Assembly (NCBI RefSeq): GCF_004146235.1
Contig: NZ_SELO01000021.1
Span: 1-64,000 of the forward strand
Length of the DNA stretch: 64,000 nt
From: Tropicimonas sp. IMCC6043
GTDB taxonomy: Bacteria > Pseudomonadota > Alphaproteobacteria > Rhodobacterales > Rhodobacteraceae
Direction: 5' to 3'
Shown here: positions 17,520 to 26,988 of the stretch, in pieces
Layout of the letters: every line of letters begins with the position of its first letter
Numbering within the stretch: position 1 is the first letter of the stretch
The notes under the pieces: model-generated
Told to the model about the DNA's origin: nothing
Databases searched by the model: none
The model's input: only the letters and a program-made list of their open reading frames with translations
Made by a program: the position numbers and the translations under genes

Positions 17520-18590
17520 TCAGGCGCTGATCCCGGCATGGATCGACGGCACATCGAGCGACGCGAAGCCGTAATGGCGCAGCCAGCGCAGGTCGCTGTC
17601 GAAGAAGGCGCGGAGATCCGGGATGCCGTATTTCAGCATCGCAAGCCGGTCGATTCCGATGCCGAAGGCAAAGCCCTGCCAGGCCAGCGGGTCGATATTG
17701 CCCGCGGTCAACACCTTCGGGTGAACCATCCCCGATCCGAGCACTTCCAGCCAGTCGTCGCCCTCGCCGACCTTCACGGTGCCGCCCTCCCAGGAGCAGC
17801 GGATATCGACCTCCGCCGACGGCTCGGTGAAGGGGAAGTGCGAGGCGCGGAAACGGGTTTCGACATGCGTTCCGAAGAAGGCGGAGAAGAATTCCTCCAG
17901 CACCCATTTCAGGTTGGCCATCGAGATGTCCCGGCCGATGGCGAGGCCCTCGACCTGGTGGAACATCGGCGTATGGGTCTGGTCGTAATCGCATCGATAG
18001 ACACGGCCGGGGCAGATGATCCTGAGTGGCGCGCCATGCTTCATCATCGACCGGATCTGCACCGGCGAGGTGTGCGTGCGCAGCACATGCGGCGGACGAT
18101 TGTCGCCCTCGGCGCGCGCCATGTAGAAAGTATCCATCTCGGCCCGCGCGGGGTGATGGCCCGGAATGTTGAGCGCGTCGAAATTGTGCCAGTCGTCCTC
18201 GACCTGCGGGCCCTCCGCAACGCCGAAGCCCATGTCGGCGAAGATCGCGGTGACTTCCTCGGTCACCTGGCTGACCGGGTGGATCGAACCGACGCGCCGG
18301 GTGCGCGCGGGCAGCGTCACGTCGAGCCACTCGGCCCTGAGCCGTTCCTCCAGCGCCACATCCGCAAGTGCCGCCTTCTTGGCAGCCAGAGCCGAATTGA
18401 TCTCTTCCTTGAGCGCGTTGAGCGCCGGGCCCGCGACCTGCCGCTCCTCCGGGCTCATCTTGCCCAACTCGCGCATTTTCAGGCTCACTTCGCCTTTCTT
18501 GCCCACAGCCTGCACCCGGAGCGACTCGAGCGCGCCCTCGTCGGCGGCGGCCGCAATGGCGGCGATGTATTTCTGCCTCAGCTCTTCCAT
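17520..18590 (-). CDS. pheS: Phenylalanine-tRNA ligase alpha subunit
   Basis: A 356-residue catalytic alpha subunit of PheRS. The N-terminal coiled coil (residues 1-85) precedes the class II core with motif 1 region ([19 protein letters not shown]), the motif 2 region ([20 protein letters not shown]) and motif 3 ([21 protein letters not shown]). GGAG ahead of 18590 favours this ATG over one four codons upstream (18602). First gene of pheS-ASCH-pheT; divergent from the fibronectin III gene. Confidence 0.97.
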   Translation of the reverse strand: MEELRQKYIAAIAAAADEGALESLRVQAVGKKGEVSLKMRELGKMSPEERQVAGPALNALKEEINSALAAKKAALADVALEERLRAEWLDVTLPARTRRVGSIHPVSQVTEEVTAIFADMGFGVAEGPQVEDDWHNFDALNIPGHHPARAEMDTFYMARAEGDNRPPHVLRTHTSPVQIRSMMKHGAPLRIICPGRVYRCDYDQTHTPMFHQVEGLAIGRDISMANLKWVLEEFFSAFFGTHVETRFRASHFPFTEPSAEVDIRCSWEGGTVKVGEGDDWLEVLGSGMVHPKVLTAGNIDPLAWQGFAFGIGIDRLAMLKYGIPDLRAFFDSDLRWLRHYGFASLDVPSIHAGISA

Positions 18591-18760
18591 GGCTGGCTCC
18601 ATTTCGTCCCGGCACGCCGCGGCCGAACGCGCGGCGGAATTCCCGGCCGGGCCTATCACATGGGCCTGCGAAGGCAAGACCGCAGGGCACAGGGGCTGCG
18701 GGCTGGCAATGGCGCACAGGGTCGATATGCTGAGCGCGCAACCAGACCCGGAGCCTGCCC

Positions 18761-20713
18761 ATGCGCCCTCCCCGCCTGTCCCGCGCCTGCCTGTCGTGGC
18801 TTGCCGCCGGGCTCCTGGCCGTCGGTATCGCCCTGCCGGGCGCCGCCTTGGCGCAGTCCAACGCGGTGGGGTTCCTGCCGCTCCAGGGCCAGATCGCACC
18901 CGATGGCAGCTCAGTGGAGCTGCGCTGGCCGGACGCAAATCCGCCCCGTGCCGGCAATGTCGTGGTCATGCGGCGCGAACTTGGCGAGACCGGGATGGCA
19001 AGCTGGAAGACCATTGCGCCGCGTGTCGGCGCCGCCTTCGGCTATCGCGACGCGACGACCCGGCCCGGCATCGCCTATGAGTACCGCGTCCAGCGCGAGG
19101 ACATCCGCGACGGACATATCATTGACGCCGGGATCTGGGCGACCGGCGTCGAGGTGCCGGCGCAGGATAGTCGCGGCCGGGTGTTCCTTGTCGTCGACGA
19201 GACCGTAGCGGAACCGCTCGCCGCCTGGCTGGAGCGGTTCGAGATGGATCTCGTCGGCGACGGCTGGCAGGTCTCCAGGATTGCCAGCCCGCGCGGCGAC
19301 ACGCAGGACGCCGTGGCCACGCTCGCCATGGCCCGCACTCTAAAGGACGAGGTGCGAAAGCGCTTCTGGGACGATCCCTTCGTCGACCACGCCCTGATCC
19401 TCGTCGGCAGCGTGCCGATGGTGCTCAGCGGACGGGCCGCGCCGGACGGCCACGACGCGGTTCCCCATGCCAGCGACCTCTTCTACGCCGATCTCGACGG
19501 CGAATGGCCAGACGATGGCAACGGCCTGCTGCGGCCGAACTACGTGCTCGGTGGAAAAATCGACATGCAGGTGGGGCGCATCGACTTCTCGCGGATCCGG
19601 CGCGGCGAAAACGAGATCAAGCTGCTGCGAAACTATTTCGACAAGAACCATGCCTGGCGCATGGGCTATATCGGTGACATCCGGCAGGGCTATGGCAAGA
19701 CTGGGTACTTGCAGGTCGAGATCAACGGAGTTCAGAACATCGTCGGCCCTGAGGCGATGGAGACGGGCGGCCATCACGATGCCGGCCAGGCGCATCCCTG
19801 GTTGATCGGGGTGGACTTCGGCTATTACGCAGGCCGGCTCTATGCGCAACGCTTTTCAAACAAGGCCGTCTTTGCGATCAATTTCGGCAGCCACAAGCAG
19901 AAGATCCAGAACGGCGAAAACGCGATGGCGATGCTGCTTGCCCAGCCCTTCTACCCGCTCGCGGTGGGGTGGGGCAGCCGGCCTGCCTGGTGGCTGAACC
20001 CGATGGCGCTCGGCCGGTCGATGGGCGAGAGCCACATGCGCACCGTCAACAACGGCGTGCCCGAGGAGCCTTACCCCGACACGATGGAATACCTGCCGAC
20101 CGGCCAGTACGTCTGGCGCAACCCGGTCTGGGTGAACCTGCTGGGCGATCCGACGCTGCACCCTTTCCCGCTGGCTGCACCGGGGCCCGTGACGGCACGG
20201 CGGAGCGGAACCGCGGTCGAACTTTCCTGGCAGGCTTCACCGGATCCGGACGTTCTCGGCTACCGGGTCTACCGTGCGGAGGCACAGAGTGGGCCCTTCC
20301 TCCCGCTGACGCCGGATGCGCCGGTTACGGATACCGGATTCACCGATCCCGAGCCACCCGAGGCGGCATGGTACATGGTCCGCGCCTTTGGGCTCAAGGA
20401 TGTCGCGGCCGGCTCCTTCTATGCGCTGTCGCGGGGTCAAGTGGCGCGGCCCGGTGAGCCACCGGTGGTGGCGCCGGACCGCAGTCTGGATCTCGCACCC
20501 GGCGACGCCCATCCGGTTCTGACCGCGCTCAGCGATGGGATGATCGCCGCCCCGGTGCGTGGAGTGGCGAACGCCTCGCTGTCGCGTGAGGGAAATGCCT
20601 GGGTGCTGGAACCCCATCCCGGGTTCACTGGGCAGCTCCGCCTTCCCTACATGGTCACGAACGCGACAAGTTCGGCGATGGGGATGATCGAGGTGACCGT
20701 CGGCGGCCCCTGA
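18761..20713 (+). CDS. Secreted fibronectin III protein with a C25-peptidase-like middle domain
   Basis: A 650-residue secreted protein. Signal peptide 1-31 (ALAQ); an N-terminal FnIII-like domain (about 38-125); a middle region (about 138-470) that resembles the gingipain-type C25 fold, with [31 protein letters not shown] and [11 protein letters not shown] followed by VGRIDF; a second FnIII domain (about 473-561, [21 protein letters not shown]) and a C-terminal beta-rich domain. I do not see the GHG and catalytic Cys motifs of active C25 enzymes. Its role is unknown; adhesion or surface binding is possible. Monocistronic, divergent from pheS. Confidence 0.75.
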   Translation: MRPPRLSRACLSWLAAGLLAVGIALPGAALAQSNAVGFLPLQGQIAPDGSSVELRWPDANPPRAGNVVVMRRELGETGMASWKTIAPRVGAAFGYRDATTRPGIAYEYRVQREDIRDGHIIDAGIWATGVEVPAQDSRGRVFLVVDETVAEPLAAWLERFEMDLVGDGWQVSRIASPRGDTQDAVATLAMARTLKDEVRKRFWDDPFVDHALILVGSVPMVLSGRAAPDGHDAVPHASDLFYADLDGEWPDDGNGLLRPNYVLGGKIDMQVGRIDFSRIRRGENEIKLLRNYFDKNHAWRMGYIGDIRQGYGKTGYLQVEINGVQNIVGPEAMETGGHHDAGQAHPWLIGVDFGYYAGRLYAQRFSNKAVFAINFGSHKQKIQNGENAMAMLLAQPFYPLAVGWGSRPAWWLNPMALGRSMGESHMRTVNNGVPEEPYPDTMEYLPTGQYVWRNPVWVNLLGDPTLHPFPLAAPGPVTARRSGTAVELSWQASPDPDVLGYRVYRAEAQSGPFLPLTPDAPVTDTGFTDPEPPEAAWYMVRAFGLKDVAAGSFYALSRGQVARPGEPPVVAPDRSLDLAPGDAHPVLTALSDGMIAAPVRGVANASLSREGNAWVLEPHPGFTGQLRLPYMVTNATSSAMGMIEVTVGGP

Positions 20714-20784
20714 GACGGGAATCGGCTGGTTGGAACGACGGTCCGAACTTTCACCTACAGCGACGGCGCTTGACCAAAACGAAA

Positions 20785-20816
20785 AGACCCGCGCGGCCCT
20801 GCGGCCCCGCGGGTCT
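20785..20816 (-). terminator. Intrinsic terminator of rpmI-rplT
   Basis: Nine-base arms 20785-20793 and 20808-20816, followed on the minus strand by TTTTCGTTTTGG, 24 bases after the rplT stop. Confidence 0.8.
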
Positions 20817-20839
20817 TCGATCTCGATCCGTCCGACGGA

Positions 20840-21202
20840 TCAGGCCAGAGCAGCCTTCGCCTTGTCGACGATCGCGGTGAAGGCATCGGGCTCGTGCACG
20901 GCGAGGTCGGCCAGCACCTTGCGGTCCACCTCGATGCCAGCCTTCGCCAGCCCGTTGATGAAGCGCGAATAGGTCAGCGCCTCGTCATGCGCGCGCACCG
21001 CAGCGTTGATCCGCTGGATCCAAAGTGCCCGGAACTGGCGCTTGCGGGCCTTGCGGTCGCGGGTTGCATACTGGTTGGCCTTGTCGACGGCCTGGGTGGC
21101 GGTCTTGAAGTTGCGCGAACGCGAGCCGTAATAGCCCTTCGCGGCCTTCAGGACCTTCTTGTGACGTGCGTGGGTGACGGTTCCGCCTTTGACTCGGGAC
21201 AT
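20840..21202 (-). CDS. rplT: 50S ribosomal protein L20
   Basis: A 120-residue L20 with the diagnostic start [25 protein letters not shown] (split across the N-terminal tail) and [14 protein letters not shown]20 is an early assembly protein of the large subunit. It follows rpmI after 13 bases and ends at an intrinsic terminator. Confidence 0.98.
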   Translation of the reverse strand: MSRVKGGTVTHARHKKVLKAAKGYYGSRSRNFKTATQAVDKANQYATRDRKARKRQFRALWIQRINAAVRAHDEALTYSRFINGLAKAGIEVDRKVLADLAVHEPDAFTAIVDKAKAALA

Positions 21203-21215
21203 CTCTCAAATCTCC

Positions 21216-21416
21216 TCAGCGCGCGTAGGGCATGTATTTTTTGACGATCTTGGCATCCGCCTCCGAGAGGGTGGTGGTGCCGCGAGCGTTGCGGATGAAC
21301 TTGTTCGTCCGCTTGATCATGCCGTGACGTTTGCCGGCCTGGGCGGTCTTGATCTTGCCGGTCGCGGTCACTTTGAACCGCTTCTTGGCCCCGGACTTGG
21401 TCTTCATCTTGGGCAT
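21216..21416 (-). CDS. rpmI: 50S ribosomal protein L35
   Basis: A 66-residue L35 ([17 protein letters not shown]). The ATG at 21416 follows a site reading AAAGGAGCTGGCAA; the frame is open 17 codons further upstream but has no site there. It pairs with rplT; infC is not in the adjacent position seen in many bacteria. Confidence 0.97.
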   Translation of the reverse strand: MPKMKTKSGAKKRFKVTATGKIKTAQAGKRHGMIKRTNKFIRNARGTTTLSEADAKIVKKYMPYAR

Positions 21417-21557
21417 TTGCCAGCTCCTTTGTTGGATTTGGTCTTTCCGCTCCGGCAGGCATGCCACTTTCGGCCCACCGCAGCGGTTGAAGCCGGGCGT
21501 ATAGGCCCGGTCTTTCTCGCGTGCAAGAGAAAACCGACAGTCTGGGATCGGCGAATG

Positions 21558-21791
21558 TCAGCCCGGACCGCCGCGCAGCACTTTCATGAAAACGCCCGGA
21601 ATCGCTTCGAAGGAGTAGCTCCCCGACTGCTTCTGCGACACCGCGTAGCCGATCATCCCCGCCGAAACCAGCAACACCAGCAACGGCAGGGTGGGGCCAC
21701 GCCCATGCGTGTAGGCGTTCAGGGCTACCAGAAATGCCAGCAACCCGAGAACCGCACCAATGACAAAGATCAGGTCCGGATCAACTACCAC
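21558..21791 (-). CDS. Small two-helix membrane protein
   Basis: A 77-residue protein with two hydrophobic segments (about residues 7-27 and 34-52) and a short polar tail. I do not recognise a named domain; similar small proteins occur in this order next to pyk. It starts 29 bases after the pyk stop and is likely cotranscribed with pyk. Confidence 0.65.
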   Translation of the reverse strand: MVVDPDLIFVIGAVLGLLAFLVALNAYTHGRGPTLPLLVLLVSAGMIGYAVSQKQSGSYSFEAIPGVFMKVLRGGPG

Positions 21792-21820
21792 GCTCGTCCC
21801 CTTTATCGCGTCAGATGCGA

Positions 21821-23269
21821 TTATTCGGGATCCGTGTTGAAAATCAATCTTTCGTCGCAGGGGGCGACCCGGAGGATGTTGGTCGAGCCGGGAATGTTGA
21901 AGGGAACGCCGGCGACGACGACGATATTGTCCTCGGCATTTGCAAACTGCCCGGCGCGGGCGGCGCGCGCGGCCGAGACCACCGCCATCTTGAAGCGGCT
22001 GACGTCACCATTCGTCATGAAGCAGTTCACGCCCCAGGAGAGGCAGAGCCGACGCGCGGTGTTGGTAAAGGGCGTCAGCGCAAGAATCGGTACCCGCGGC
22101 CGCTCGCGCGCGGTCTTGAGCGCAGTGGTGCCGGAATGGGTGAAGCAACAGATCGCCTTGACGCCGGTGTTCTCGGCCACCTCGCGGGCCGCCGCGACGA
22201 TGCTGTCGGCCGTCGAGGTCCGGTCGACGACGCGCGCCGCCTCGATGATGTCGCGATACATCTGACCCTGCTCGACCTCGACCGCCACCGCGTTCATCGT
22301 GCGCACGGCCTCGAGCGGATACTCGCCAGCGGCGGATTCGGCCGAGAGCATCACCGCGTCCGCGCCCTCGTAGATCGCGTTGGCGACGTCGGAGACCTCG
22401 GCGCGGGTCGGCACCGGGCTCTCGATCATCGATTCGAGCATCTGTGTGGCGACGATCACCGGCTTGGCCGCGGCCCGCGCGGCCCGGATCAGCCGCTTCT
22501 GGATCGGCGGGACCGCCTGGACCGGGAGTTCCACACCCAGGTCGCCACGGGCGACCATGATGCCGTCGGAGACCTCGAGAATGTCCTCGTAGCACTCGAC
22601 CGCCGAAGGTTTCTCGATCTTGGAAAGCACCGCCGCGCGGCCGTTCACAAGTTCCTTGGTGTGCAGGACGTCTTCGGGGCGCTGCACGAAGGACAGCGCC
22701 ACCCAGTCGACTCCGAGTTCACAGACGAAATCGAGATCGGCAATGTCCTTGGGGGACAGCGCCGCCACGGGCAACACCACGTCGGGCACGTTCACGCCCT
22801 TGCGGTTGGAGATCGTGCCGCCGGTCACCACCGTGCAATCGGCAAAATCCTCGCCGCACTTGTCGACGCGCAGGCGGATTTTTCCGTCATTGACCAGCAG
22901 CGTCGCGCCCGGGCGCAAAGCCTGGAAGATCTCCGGATGCGGAAGGCGCACGCGGCTCGAGTCGCCCTCTGCCTCGTCGAGATCCATGCGGAACTTCGCC
23001 CCCTCGACCAACTCCTCGCTGTCGCCGGAGAAGACGCCGACGCGAAGCTTCGGCCCTTGAAGGTCAGCGAGAATTGCGATCGGCCGGCCAAGCTCCTGCT
23101 CGATCTGACGGATCACTGTGTGACGTTCGCGGATTTCTTCGTGCGACCCATGGCTCATGTTGAGCCGGAAGACGTCAACGCCGGTTTCGAACAGCCTCCG
23201 GATCGTGTCGTAGTCGTCAGAAGCCGGGCCAAGAGTGGCCACGATCTTCACATTGCGCATCCGTCGCAT
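21821..23269 (-). CDS. pyk: Pyruvate kinase
   Basis: A 482-residue pyruvate kinase, which converts phosphoenolpyruvate and ADP to pyruvate and ATP. Motifs: KIVATLGPAS and FRLNMSHG at the N-terminus, the active-site helix KIEKPSAVECYEDILEVSDGIMVARGDLGVE, MLESMIESPVPTRAEVSDVANAI, and the C-terminal regulatory domain. GGAAAGG precedes the ATG at 23269, preferred over one five codons upstream. The gene is divergent from the N-formylglutamate amidohydrolase. Confidence 0.96.
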   Translation of the reverse strand: MRRMRNVKIVATLGPASDDYDTIRRLFETGVDVFRLNMSHGSHEEIRERHTVIRQIEQELGRPIAILADLQGPKLRVGVFSGDSEELVEGAKFRMDLDEAEGDSSRVRLPHPEIFQALRPGATLLVNDGKIRLRVDKCGEDFADCTVVTGGTISNRKGVNVPDVVLPVAALSPKDIADLDFVCELGVDWVALSFVQRPEDVLHTKELVNGRAAVLSKIEKPSAVECYEDILEVSDGIMVARGDLGVELPVQAVPPIQKRLIRAARAAAKPVIVATQMLESMIESPVPTRAEVSDVANAIYEGADAVMLSAESAAGEYPLEAVRTMNAVAVEVEQGQMYRDIIEAARVVDRTSTADSIVAAAREVAENTGVKAICCFTHSGTTALKTARERPRVPILALTPFTNTARRLCLSWGVNCFMTNGDVSRFKMAVVSAARAARAGQFANAEDNIVVVAGVPFNIPGSTNILRVAPCDERLIFNTDPE

Positions 23270-23420
23270 GGGCAACCTTTCCATTCTTCCGGCAGGGGTC
23301 CCGAGCCTGCGTATCCCGAGGCGAGTGTTAGCGCCAAAATACACAACATGCCACCCCGCAGGACTCTGGCGCTCCGCCCGCCTTCGCAATACACCATTGC
23401 CGACGAAACATAACCTGCCA

Positions 23421-24164
23421 ATGACATATCACGCCTTCCACACACATGGCGAAACCCGCGGGAGCCGCTGGCTCGTTACCTGCGATCACGCCACCAACAC
23501 CGTACCACCACAGGTGAACGGCGGCACGCTCGGCTTGCCGCAATCGGAGATGTCGCGCCATATCGCCTATGATCCGGGCGCGGCGGGCACCGCCCACGCG
23601 TTGGCCGATGCGCTCGACGCGCCGCTCATCACCTCGAACTTCTCGCGGCTGGTGATCGACCCGAACCGCGGCGAGGACGACCCGACGCTTCTGATGAAGC
23701 TCTATGACGGCACGATCATCCCGGGCAACCGGAAGGCCGGGCCGGCCGAGATCGAGCGCCGGAAGGAGCTGTGCTACCGGCCCTATCACGCGGAGCTCGG
23801 CCGGCTCGCGGCGTCGCGGGCCCGACCGGTGATCGTCGCGGTGCACAGCTTCACGCCGCAGCTCAGGGGACGCCCGCCACGGCCTTGGCACGTCGCGGTC
23901 CTGCACACCGCGCCGCAGAACGCGCTCTCGCTAGCAGCAATCGCGCGGCTTCGCGCCGAGGGCGATATCTGCGTCGGCGACAACCAGCCCTATGCCGGCC
24001 ACCAGCCCGGCGATTCGATCGACCGCCACGCCTTGAGCCACGACCGACCGCATGTTCTGATCGAACTCCGGCAGGACCTGCTTGGATCGGTCGAGGCGCA
24101 GCAGAGCTGGGGCCGCCGCCTCGCGCCGCTGCTCGCGGCGGCGCTGGAGGATTGCGGCGCGTGA
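23421..24164 (+). CDS. N-formylglutamate amidohydrolase family protein
   Basis: A 247-residue member of the N-formylglutamate amidohydrolase (HutG/FGase) superfamily: VTCDHATNTVPP, HIAYDPGAAGTA, NFSRLVIDPNRG and VAVHSFTP are the conserved blocks, carrying probable zinc ligands. The enzyme family releases formate and glutamate; no hut genes are nearby, so the real substrate may differ. The ATG at 23421 lacks a strong ribosome-binding site. A DUF1244 gene follows after 22 bases. Confidence 0.87.
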   Translation: MTYHAFHTHGETRGSRWLVTCDHATNTVPPQVNGGTLGLPQSEMSRHIAYDPGAAGTAHALADALDAPLITSNFSRLVIDPNRGEDDPTLLMKLYDGTIIPGNRKAGPAEIERRKELCYRPYHAELGRLAASRARPVIVAVHSFTPQLRGRPPRPWHVAVLHTAPQNALSLAAIARLRAEGDICVGDNQPYAGHQPGDSIDRHALSHDRPHVLIELRQDLLGSVEAQQSWGRRLAPLLAAALEDCGA

Positions 24165-24186
24165 CCGGAGGGAAGGGAGAGATGAC

Positions 24187-24507
24187 ATGGACGAACAGAC
24201 CCGGATAGAAATCGAGGCCGCCGCCTTCCGTCGGCTGCGCAGGCACCTGATGCAGGACCGCCCGGACGTCCAGAACATCGACATGATGAACCTCGCCGGC
24301 TTCTGCCGGAACTGCCTCTCTCGTTGGTATCAGGAGGCAGCGAACGAACGCGGCATCGACATGGACAAGTCAGAGGCACGCGCGGCCTTCTACGGCATGC
24401 CTTATGACGCGTGGAAGGCACAGCACCAGACCGAGGCCGAACCGGAACAGCAAACGGCTTTCGAAAGGGCGTTCCGAGAGAATGTCGGCACGCCCGACAA
24501 GGGCTGA
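24187..24507 (+). CDS. DUF1244 family protein
   Basis: A 106-residue protein of the DUF1244 (SMc04008-like) family, defined by FRRLRRHLM ... DVQNIDMMNLAGFCRNCLSRWYQEAA ... YGMPYDAWKAQHQTEA. The conserved CRNC pair may bind metal. No function is established. GGAGGGAAGGGAG precedes the start, and it is likely cotranscribed with the amidohydrolase gene. Confidence 0.9.
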   Translation: MDEQTRIEIEAAAFRRLRRHLMQDRPDVQNIDMMNLAGFCRNCLSRWYQEAANERGIDMDKSEARAAFYGMPYDAWKAQHQTEAEPEQQTAFERAFRENVGTPDKG

Positions 24508-24694
24508 GCCGGGCACGCGATTCGCGCCGCTTCAGTCATTTTCCGGCTGCACGGGTCGCGCCGATTTGGACAGGAGTGGAAACGGCACCGCCAATTCAGG
24601 CGGGATTGTTGACGCAAACGCGGCTGTCCTGACGAAAATTTGACGGATCCGACTTGAAATCTCTACCCTGTCCGGCGGGGACAAAGGGAAGACC

Positions 24695-25057
24695 ATGTTT
24701 GAATTGCTGCCGCTCGCAATCGTCGCGCTGTCGATCGCGCTTGCTGCCGCGTCTCTCCTGGGGGAGCGGCTCGACGGGTTGCAACTGGCCGCAGGCTCTC
24801 CTGACGGCGGCCTGCCGCTCGACCCGTATGTCGGCGAGGCAGTGACGTTGAAGGGGTTTGACCCGCGGGCAGAGGCACTGCTGGTGCAGTTGCCGCAAGA
24901 GGTCTTCGAGGACATCGACCACGCCGACTTCGCGACACGCCCGGCGCGCAACGGCGCCGGCCAGGAGCTGCTCTTCCGCGACAGGCTGCTGCTGCGTCTG
25001 CCCGATCTCGCGCCACAGCAGCGCATCGACCTTTTCGTCGAACCGATCCCCAGCTAG
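24695..25057 (+). CDS. Hypothetical protein with N-terminal membrane anchor
   Basis: A 120-residue product with one hydrophobic N-terminal helix (residues 5-22) and a soluble remainder rich in Leu, Asp and Pro. I do not recognise it. The upstream GGGGACAAAGGGAAG fits a ribosome-binding site. It converges with the D-amino-acid transaminase gene with a gap of seven bases. GC content and codon use match neighbours. Confidence 0.55.
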   Translation: MFELLPLAIVALSIALAAASLLGERLDGLQLAAGSPDGGLPLDPYVGEAVTLKGFDPRAEALLVQLPQEVFEDIDHADFATRPARNGAGQELLFRDRLLLRLPDLAPQQRIDLFVEPIPS

Positions 25058-25064
25058 GCGCCGA

Positions 25065-25925
25065 TCAGATCGCCGTCTTGCGGCTCTCGTCCAGATAGAT
25101 CTCGCGCAGCCGCCGCGCCACCGGCCCCGGCGTGCCGTCCCCGAGCGTGGCGTCGTCAATGGCCACAACCGGCATCACGAAGGTCGAGGCCGAGGTGATG
25201 AAGGCCTCGTCGGCTTCCTGCGCTTCAGCAAGCGTGAAGGGCCGTTCCTCGACCTCCATCTGCGCTTCGCGCGCGAAACGCAGGACGGCGGCGCGGGTAA
25301 TCCCGTGCAGGATCTCGGTACCGAGATTGCGGGTGATGATCTTGCCGCCCTTGACGATATAGGCGTTGTTGGACGTGCCTTCGGTGACGGCACCGTCCTC
25401 GATCATCCAGGCATCGTCGGCCCCCGCCGCCTTCGCCATCATCTTGCCCATCGACGGGTAGAGAAGCTGCACCGTCTTGATGTCGCGCCGGCCCCAGCGG
25501 ATGTCGGGTATGGAGATCACCCGGATGCCGCGCTCCGCGGCCGGGCTCTCGGCGAGCCCCGGCTTGGACTGGGTGAAGAGCACCAGCGTCGGCGGCACTT
25601 CCGCGCCCGGGAAAGCAAAATCCCGATCGGCTGGCGCGCCCCGGGTGATCTGGAGATAGACCATCCCGTCGACGATCGAGTTGCGGGCCACCAGTTCGCG
25701 GTGAATCTCCAGCAGATCATCCATCGCTTCCGGAGTGGGCATGTCGAGCTCATCGAGCGAACGCCGCAGCCGCCGAGCATGCCCCTCGAAATCGAGCAAC
25801 TTGCCACCGAGGACCGAAGTCACCTCATAGACGCCGTCGGCAAAGAGGAATCCGCGGTCGAAGACCGAGACCTTCGCCTCCTCCTCGGGAAGATATTCCC
25901 CGTTCACATAGACGATACGGCTCAT
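25065..25925 (-). CDS. dat: D-amino-acid transaminase (PLP class IV)
   Basis: A 286-residue fold-type IV aminotransferase. The PLP lysine is probably the K of DIKTVQLL (about residue 147), and TEGTSNNAYIV and the final TSASTFVMPV match D-amino-acid transaminases, which typically interconvert D-Ala + 2-oxoglutarate and pyruvate + D-Glu. Branched-chain or aminodeoxychorismate relatives are less likely given the N-terminus VYVNGEYLPEEEAKVSVFDRGF. It follows dgcA after nine bases, so the three genes form one operon. Confidence 0.85.
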   Translation of the reverse strand: MSRIVYVNGEYLPEEEAKVSVFDRGFLFADGVYEVTSVLGGKLLDFEGHARRLRRSLDELDMPTPEAMDDLLEIHRELVARNSIVDGMVYLQITRGAPADRDFAFPGAEVPPTLVLFTQSKPGLAESPAAERGIRVISIPDIRWGRRDIKTVQLLYPSMGKMMAKAAGADDAWMIEDGAVTEGTSNNAYIVKGGKIITRNLGTEILHGITRAAVLRFAREAQMEVEERPFTLAEAQEADEAFITSASTFVMPVVAIDDATLGDGTPGPVARRLREIYLDESRKTAI

Positions 25926-25934
25926 GGCTCTCTC

Positions 25935-26900
25935 CTAACCCCAAAGCGCCGCGGCGGGCGGGTGCACCCCCGCGGCATCGTAAACAAGCGGCGTCGCCCG
26001 GTCTTCGGCCAGAAGCAGCGGCCCGTCAAGATCCACCACGGCGGCACCTTGCGCCACCAGCACCGCCGGCGCCATTGCCAGCGAAGAGCCCACCATGCAA
26101 CCCACCATGATGCCGAGACCGGCGGCCTCTGCCTCGGCACGCAGGGCGAGTGCCTCGGTCAGCCCGCCGGTCTTGTCGAGCTTGATGTTGATCAGGTCAT
26201 ATTTGCCGGCCAGCCCGGCGAGCGAAGCGCGGTCATGCACCGATTCATCTGCACAGAGCGGCACCGGACGGTCGAGCCCGATCAGCCCATCATCCGAGCC
26301 GGCAGGCAGCGGCTGTTCGACCATCGCCACACCGAGCCGCGCCAGATGCGGCGCGAGTTCGGCATAGATCTCCGCCGTCCAGCCCTCGTTGGCATCGACG
26401 ATGATCTTCGGCCCCGGCGCACCCGCCCGAACCGCCTCGAGCCGGGCCATGTCATCGGGCGTGCCGAGCTTGATCTTGAGGAGCGGACGGTGCGCATGCT
26501 CCGCCGCCGCCGCCCGCATCGCCTCGGGTTCATCGAGCGACAGCGTGAAGGCCGTTACCATCGGCCCCGGCGCCGGCAACCCCGCCAGTTCCCAGACCCG
26601 TTTTCCGGCCCGCTTCGCCTCGAGATCCCAAAGCGCGCAATCCACCGCGTTCCGTGCCGCACCCGCGGGCAGAAGGTCCTGCAACGCGGCACGGTCGACA
26701 TCTTTGGGCAGGCCCTCGATCTCCTCGGTGACGCTCTCCAGGCTCTCGCCATAGCGCGCGTAGGGCACGCATTCGCCCCACCCTTCGACCTCGTCATCCG
26801 AGACCCGCACTGTCAGCACCTTTGCCTCGGTCCGCGATCCTCGCGAAATCGTAAAGACCTGCGCAAGCCGGAACACGTCCCGCGTCACTTCAATCTTCAT
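25935..26900 (-). CDS. dgcA: DgcA-like epimerase (enolase superfamily; N-acetyl-D-glutamate or dipeptide epimerase)
   Basis: A 321-residue member of the L-Ala-D/L-Glu epimerase subgroup of the enolase superfamily. The catalytic and metal residues are visible: the KxK motif in LLKIKLG, Asp in IIVDANEGW, Glu in VEQPLP, Asp/Glu in CADESVH and Lys in INIKLDKTGG. Next to dgcN it is best read as DgcA, which epimerises N-acetyl-D-glutamate to N-acetyl-L-glutamate. A peptidoglycan dipeptide epimerase is the alternative. Confidence 0.87.
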   Translation of the reverse strand: MKIEVTRDVFRLAQVFTISRGSRTEAKVLTVRVSDDEVEGWGECVPYARYGESLESVTEEIEGLPKDVDRAALQDLLPAGAARNAVDCALWDLEAKRAGKRVWELAGLPAPGPMVTAFTLSLDEPEAMRAAAAEHAHRPLLKIKLGTPDDMARLEAVRAGAPGPKIIVDANEGWTAEIYAELAPHLARLGVAMVEQPLPAGSDDGLIGLDRPVPLCADESVHDRASLAGLAGKYDLINIKLDKTGGLTEALALRAEAEAAGLGIMVGCMVGSSLAMAPAVLVAQGAAVVDLDGPLLLAEDRATPLVYDAAGVHPPAAALWG

Positions 26901-26988
26901 TGCCCTGCCCCGTTGCCTTCTTCTTCTCGTTAATCTCCCCGCCGGAGGCCTGAAACCTCAAACCCTCCGCCCTCAGCGACGGGCTCCG

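Noticed and set aside
21815-23413. Long plus-strand frame opposite pyk
   Set aside because: Antisense of pyk; rich in His/Arg/Asp as expected from a complementary frame in GC-rich coding DNA.
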